This document shows positions 12,311 to 13,316 of a stretch of 13,316 bases of DNA, one piece after another. The notes under the pieces were generated by a model. The model was not told the DNA's origin, searched no databases, and saw only the letters and a program-made list of their open reading frames with translations. A program made the position numbers and the translations under genes. The stretch is from UBA1444 sp964601085 (GTDB lineage: Bacteria > Bacillota > Negativicutes > UBA1444). Each line of letters starts with the position of its first letter. Positions within the stretch are counted from its first letter, which is position 1. The stretch is from NCBI GenBank assembly GCA_964601085.1, contig CAZRLN010000068.1, positions 1-13,316 on the forward strand, given 5' to 3'.

Positions 12311-13138
12311 ATGAAAAAAATCATTGCATTGTTGGCGGCCGTTCTCATGTTGGCCGGCGTGACCGCGGGGTGCGGCGACAAGAAAGCGGCGGTGCCGGCG
12401 ACACCGGCCACTGACAAAAAGGTGGTTCTGAAAGTCGGCGCCACACCGGTGCCGCACGCGGAGATCCTGAAAGTAATCCAGCCGATCCTGGCGAAAGACG
12501 GCATCGAATTGAAGATCGTCGAATTCACCGACTATGTCCGGCCTAATGTGGCGCTGGCTGAAAAAGAGCTGGATGCGAACTTCTTCCAGCACCTGCCGTA
12601 TCTGCAGCAGTTCGCGGCCGACCGCAAACTGGACCTGATCTCGCTGATCGCGGTCCACATCGAGCCGATGGGCGTGTACTCGAAGAAAATCAAAAGCGTG
12701 AACGAAGTGCCGAACGGCGGCATCGTCGCCATTCCGAACGATCCGACCAATGGCGGCCGGGCGCTGTCGATTCTGGCGCAGGCCGGCCTGATCAAGATGA
12801 AGGATGGCGTCGGCGTCAAAGGCACAGTCAAGGATGTGACCGACAACCCGAAGAAACTGGTGTTCAAGGAACTGGAAGCGCCGCAGCTGCCCCGCTCACT
12901 GGATGATGTGGCGCTGGCCGTCATCAACTCCAACTATGCGCTGGAAGCCAAACTGAATCCGACCAAGGACGCGCTGTTCATCGAGAAGAAGGAGTCACCC
13001 TACGCCAATATCCTGGCGATCCGCAAGGGCGACGAGAAGCGGCCGGAGCTCGTGAAACTGGCCAAGGCTCTGACTTCGCCGGATGTAAAAAAATTCATCG
13101 ACGATAAATATAAAGGCGCGGTCGTACCAGCGTTCTAA
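12311..13138 (+). CDS. metQ: Methionine ABC transporter substrate-binding lipoprotein MetQ, copy 2
   Basis: This 275-residue NlpA/MetQ-family protein is a diverged paralogue of the copy at 9400. Two ATGs are adjacent (12308 and 12311). The second is chosen because AAGGGG ends 7 nt before it but only 4 nt before the first. The signal peptide ends in VTAGC. The T at -3 is less usual for a lipobox, but lipidation is still likely. Motifs are VGATPVPHAEIL, EFTDYVRPNVAL, the pocket segment FQHLPY in the usual family form, PMGVYSKK, PNDPTNGGR and ELEAPQLPRSLDDV. No strong promoter lies directly upstream, so it may depend on the PAN-gene promoter. Unlike copy 1, it has no riboswitch ahead of it. Confidence 0.95.
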   Translation: MKKIIALLAAVLMLAGVTAGCGDKKAAVPATPATDKKVVLKVGATPVPHAEILKVIQPILAKDGIELKIVEFTDYVRPNVALAEKELDANFFQHLPYLQQFAADRKLDLISLIAVHIEPMGVYSKKIKSVNEVPNGGIVAIPNDPTNGGRALSILAQAGLIKMKDGVGVKGTVKDVTDNPKKLVFKELEAPQLPRSLDDVALAVINSNYALEAKLNPTKDALFIEKKESPYANILAIRKGDEKRPELVKLAKALTSPDVKKFIDDKYKGAVVPAF

Positions 13139-13160
13139 TTTTCCGCGAATTTTCATATTC

Positions 13161-13263
13161 ATCTCTTATCAAGAGAGGCTGAGGGACTGGCCCGATGACG
13201 CCCGGCAACCGGCAGAAATGCAGTGGTGCCAATTCCAGCAGGAGCAATCCTGAAAGATGAGGG
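13161..13263 (+). ncRNA. SAM-I (S-box) riboswitch aptamer 2
   Basis: P1 is CUCUUAUC (13163-13170) with GAUGAGGG (13256-13263), and all S-box core blocks are present. Over 83 nt (13181-13263) it differs from riboswitch 1 at one base, A13216 in place of C8904. GAGGGA of P1 can pair with UCCCUU of the terminator as antiterminator. It begins about 22 nt after the second metQ. No consensus promoter is visible between them, so it may sit inside an operon. The regulated gene lies beyond the window. Confidence 0.97.
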
Positions 13264-13282
13264 AACGGAAGCGCGGCATACG

Positions 13283-13313
13283 CCTCTGTCCCTTGGGACA
13301 GAGGTTTTTGTTT
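13283..13313 (+). terminator. Riboswitch 2 expression-platform terminator
   Basis: CCTCTGTCC (13283-13291) pairs perfectly with GGACAGAGG (13296-13304) around CTTG, followed by TTTTTGTTT. Its sequence resembles the first riboswitch's terminator but has extra G-C pairs. It should end transcription when SAM is bound, and may also end the upstream metQ transcript. Confidence 0.92.
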
Positions 13314-13316
13314 ATC

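Noticed and set aside
11732..12658. Minus-strand open frame of 308 codons across the PAN and second metQ genes
   Set aside because: It lies antisense to two recognised genes, spans their boundary, and shows no motif or ribosome site. It reflects GC-rich codon use.
1..13316. CRISPR arrays, tRNA or rRNA genes, insertion sequences, prophage or plasmid origin
   Set aside because: No regularly spaced repeats, tRNA cloverleaf, transposase motifs or terminal repeats were seen by eye. A weak or degenerate element could be missed without a search.

Overview
The window looks like chromosomal DNA of a Bacillota (Firmicutes) bacterium. It has S-box (SAM-I) riboswitches with built-in terminators, strong Shine-Dalgarno sites and sigma-A promoters. 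These occur beside a Cache/PAS two-component pathway with a sigma-54 activator and an HD-GYP protein, a mixture common in motile anaerobic Firmicutes. An outer-membrane Firmicute of the Sporomusaceae/Negativicutes type is my best guess, but that is inference; no rRNA or marker gene is present.

Left half (1-7569, all genes on the minus strand): a cysteine-rich MarR-type repressor with a consensus promoter that is covered by two overlapping palindromes; a methyl-accepting chemotaxis protein; an HD-GYP protein with a C-terminal receiver domain; an NtrC-type sigma-54 activator; and a membrane PAS sensor kinase. The kinase reading frame is interrupted by one in-frame TAA between its phosphohistidine domain and its ATPase domain. 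Kinase and activator overlap and form a two-component operon that ends in a hairpin terminator. The 3' arm of that hairpin also forms a good -24/-12 sigma-54 promoter reading into the HD-GYP and chemoreceptor genes. The simplest model is a pathway of Cache sensor kinase, NtrC-type activator, sigma-54, then c-di-GMP phosphodiesterase plus chemoreceptor.

Centre (7570-8773): a divergent intergenic region with several inverted repeats, then a plus-strand CaCA-family Na+/Ca2+ type antiporter.

Right half (8790-13316, plus strand): a sulfur amino acid region. A consensus promoter and a SAM-I riboswitch precede a small protein with two YezD/DUF2292-like repeats and a MetQ lipoprotein. cysK follows, behind its own promoter and a hairpin-containing leader. 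Then come a secreted PAN-domain protein with its own promoter, a second MetQ, and a second SAM-I riboswitch nearly identical to the first. The gene controlled by that second riboswitch lies beyond the right edge; metN and metI, the missing transporter parts, are obvious candidates. No stretch over 300 bases lacks a gene or a described regulatory element.

The observations most worth following are the in-frame stop in the kinase, the fused terminator/sigma-54 promoter, the duplicated YezD domain, the duplicated riboswitch, the unclassified cysK leader with a promoter element shared with the riboswitch operon, and the double MarR operator.
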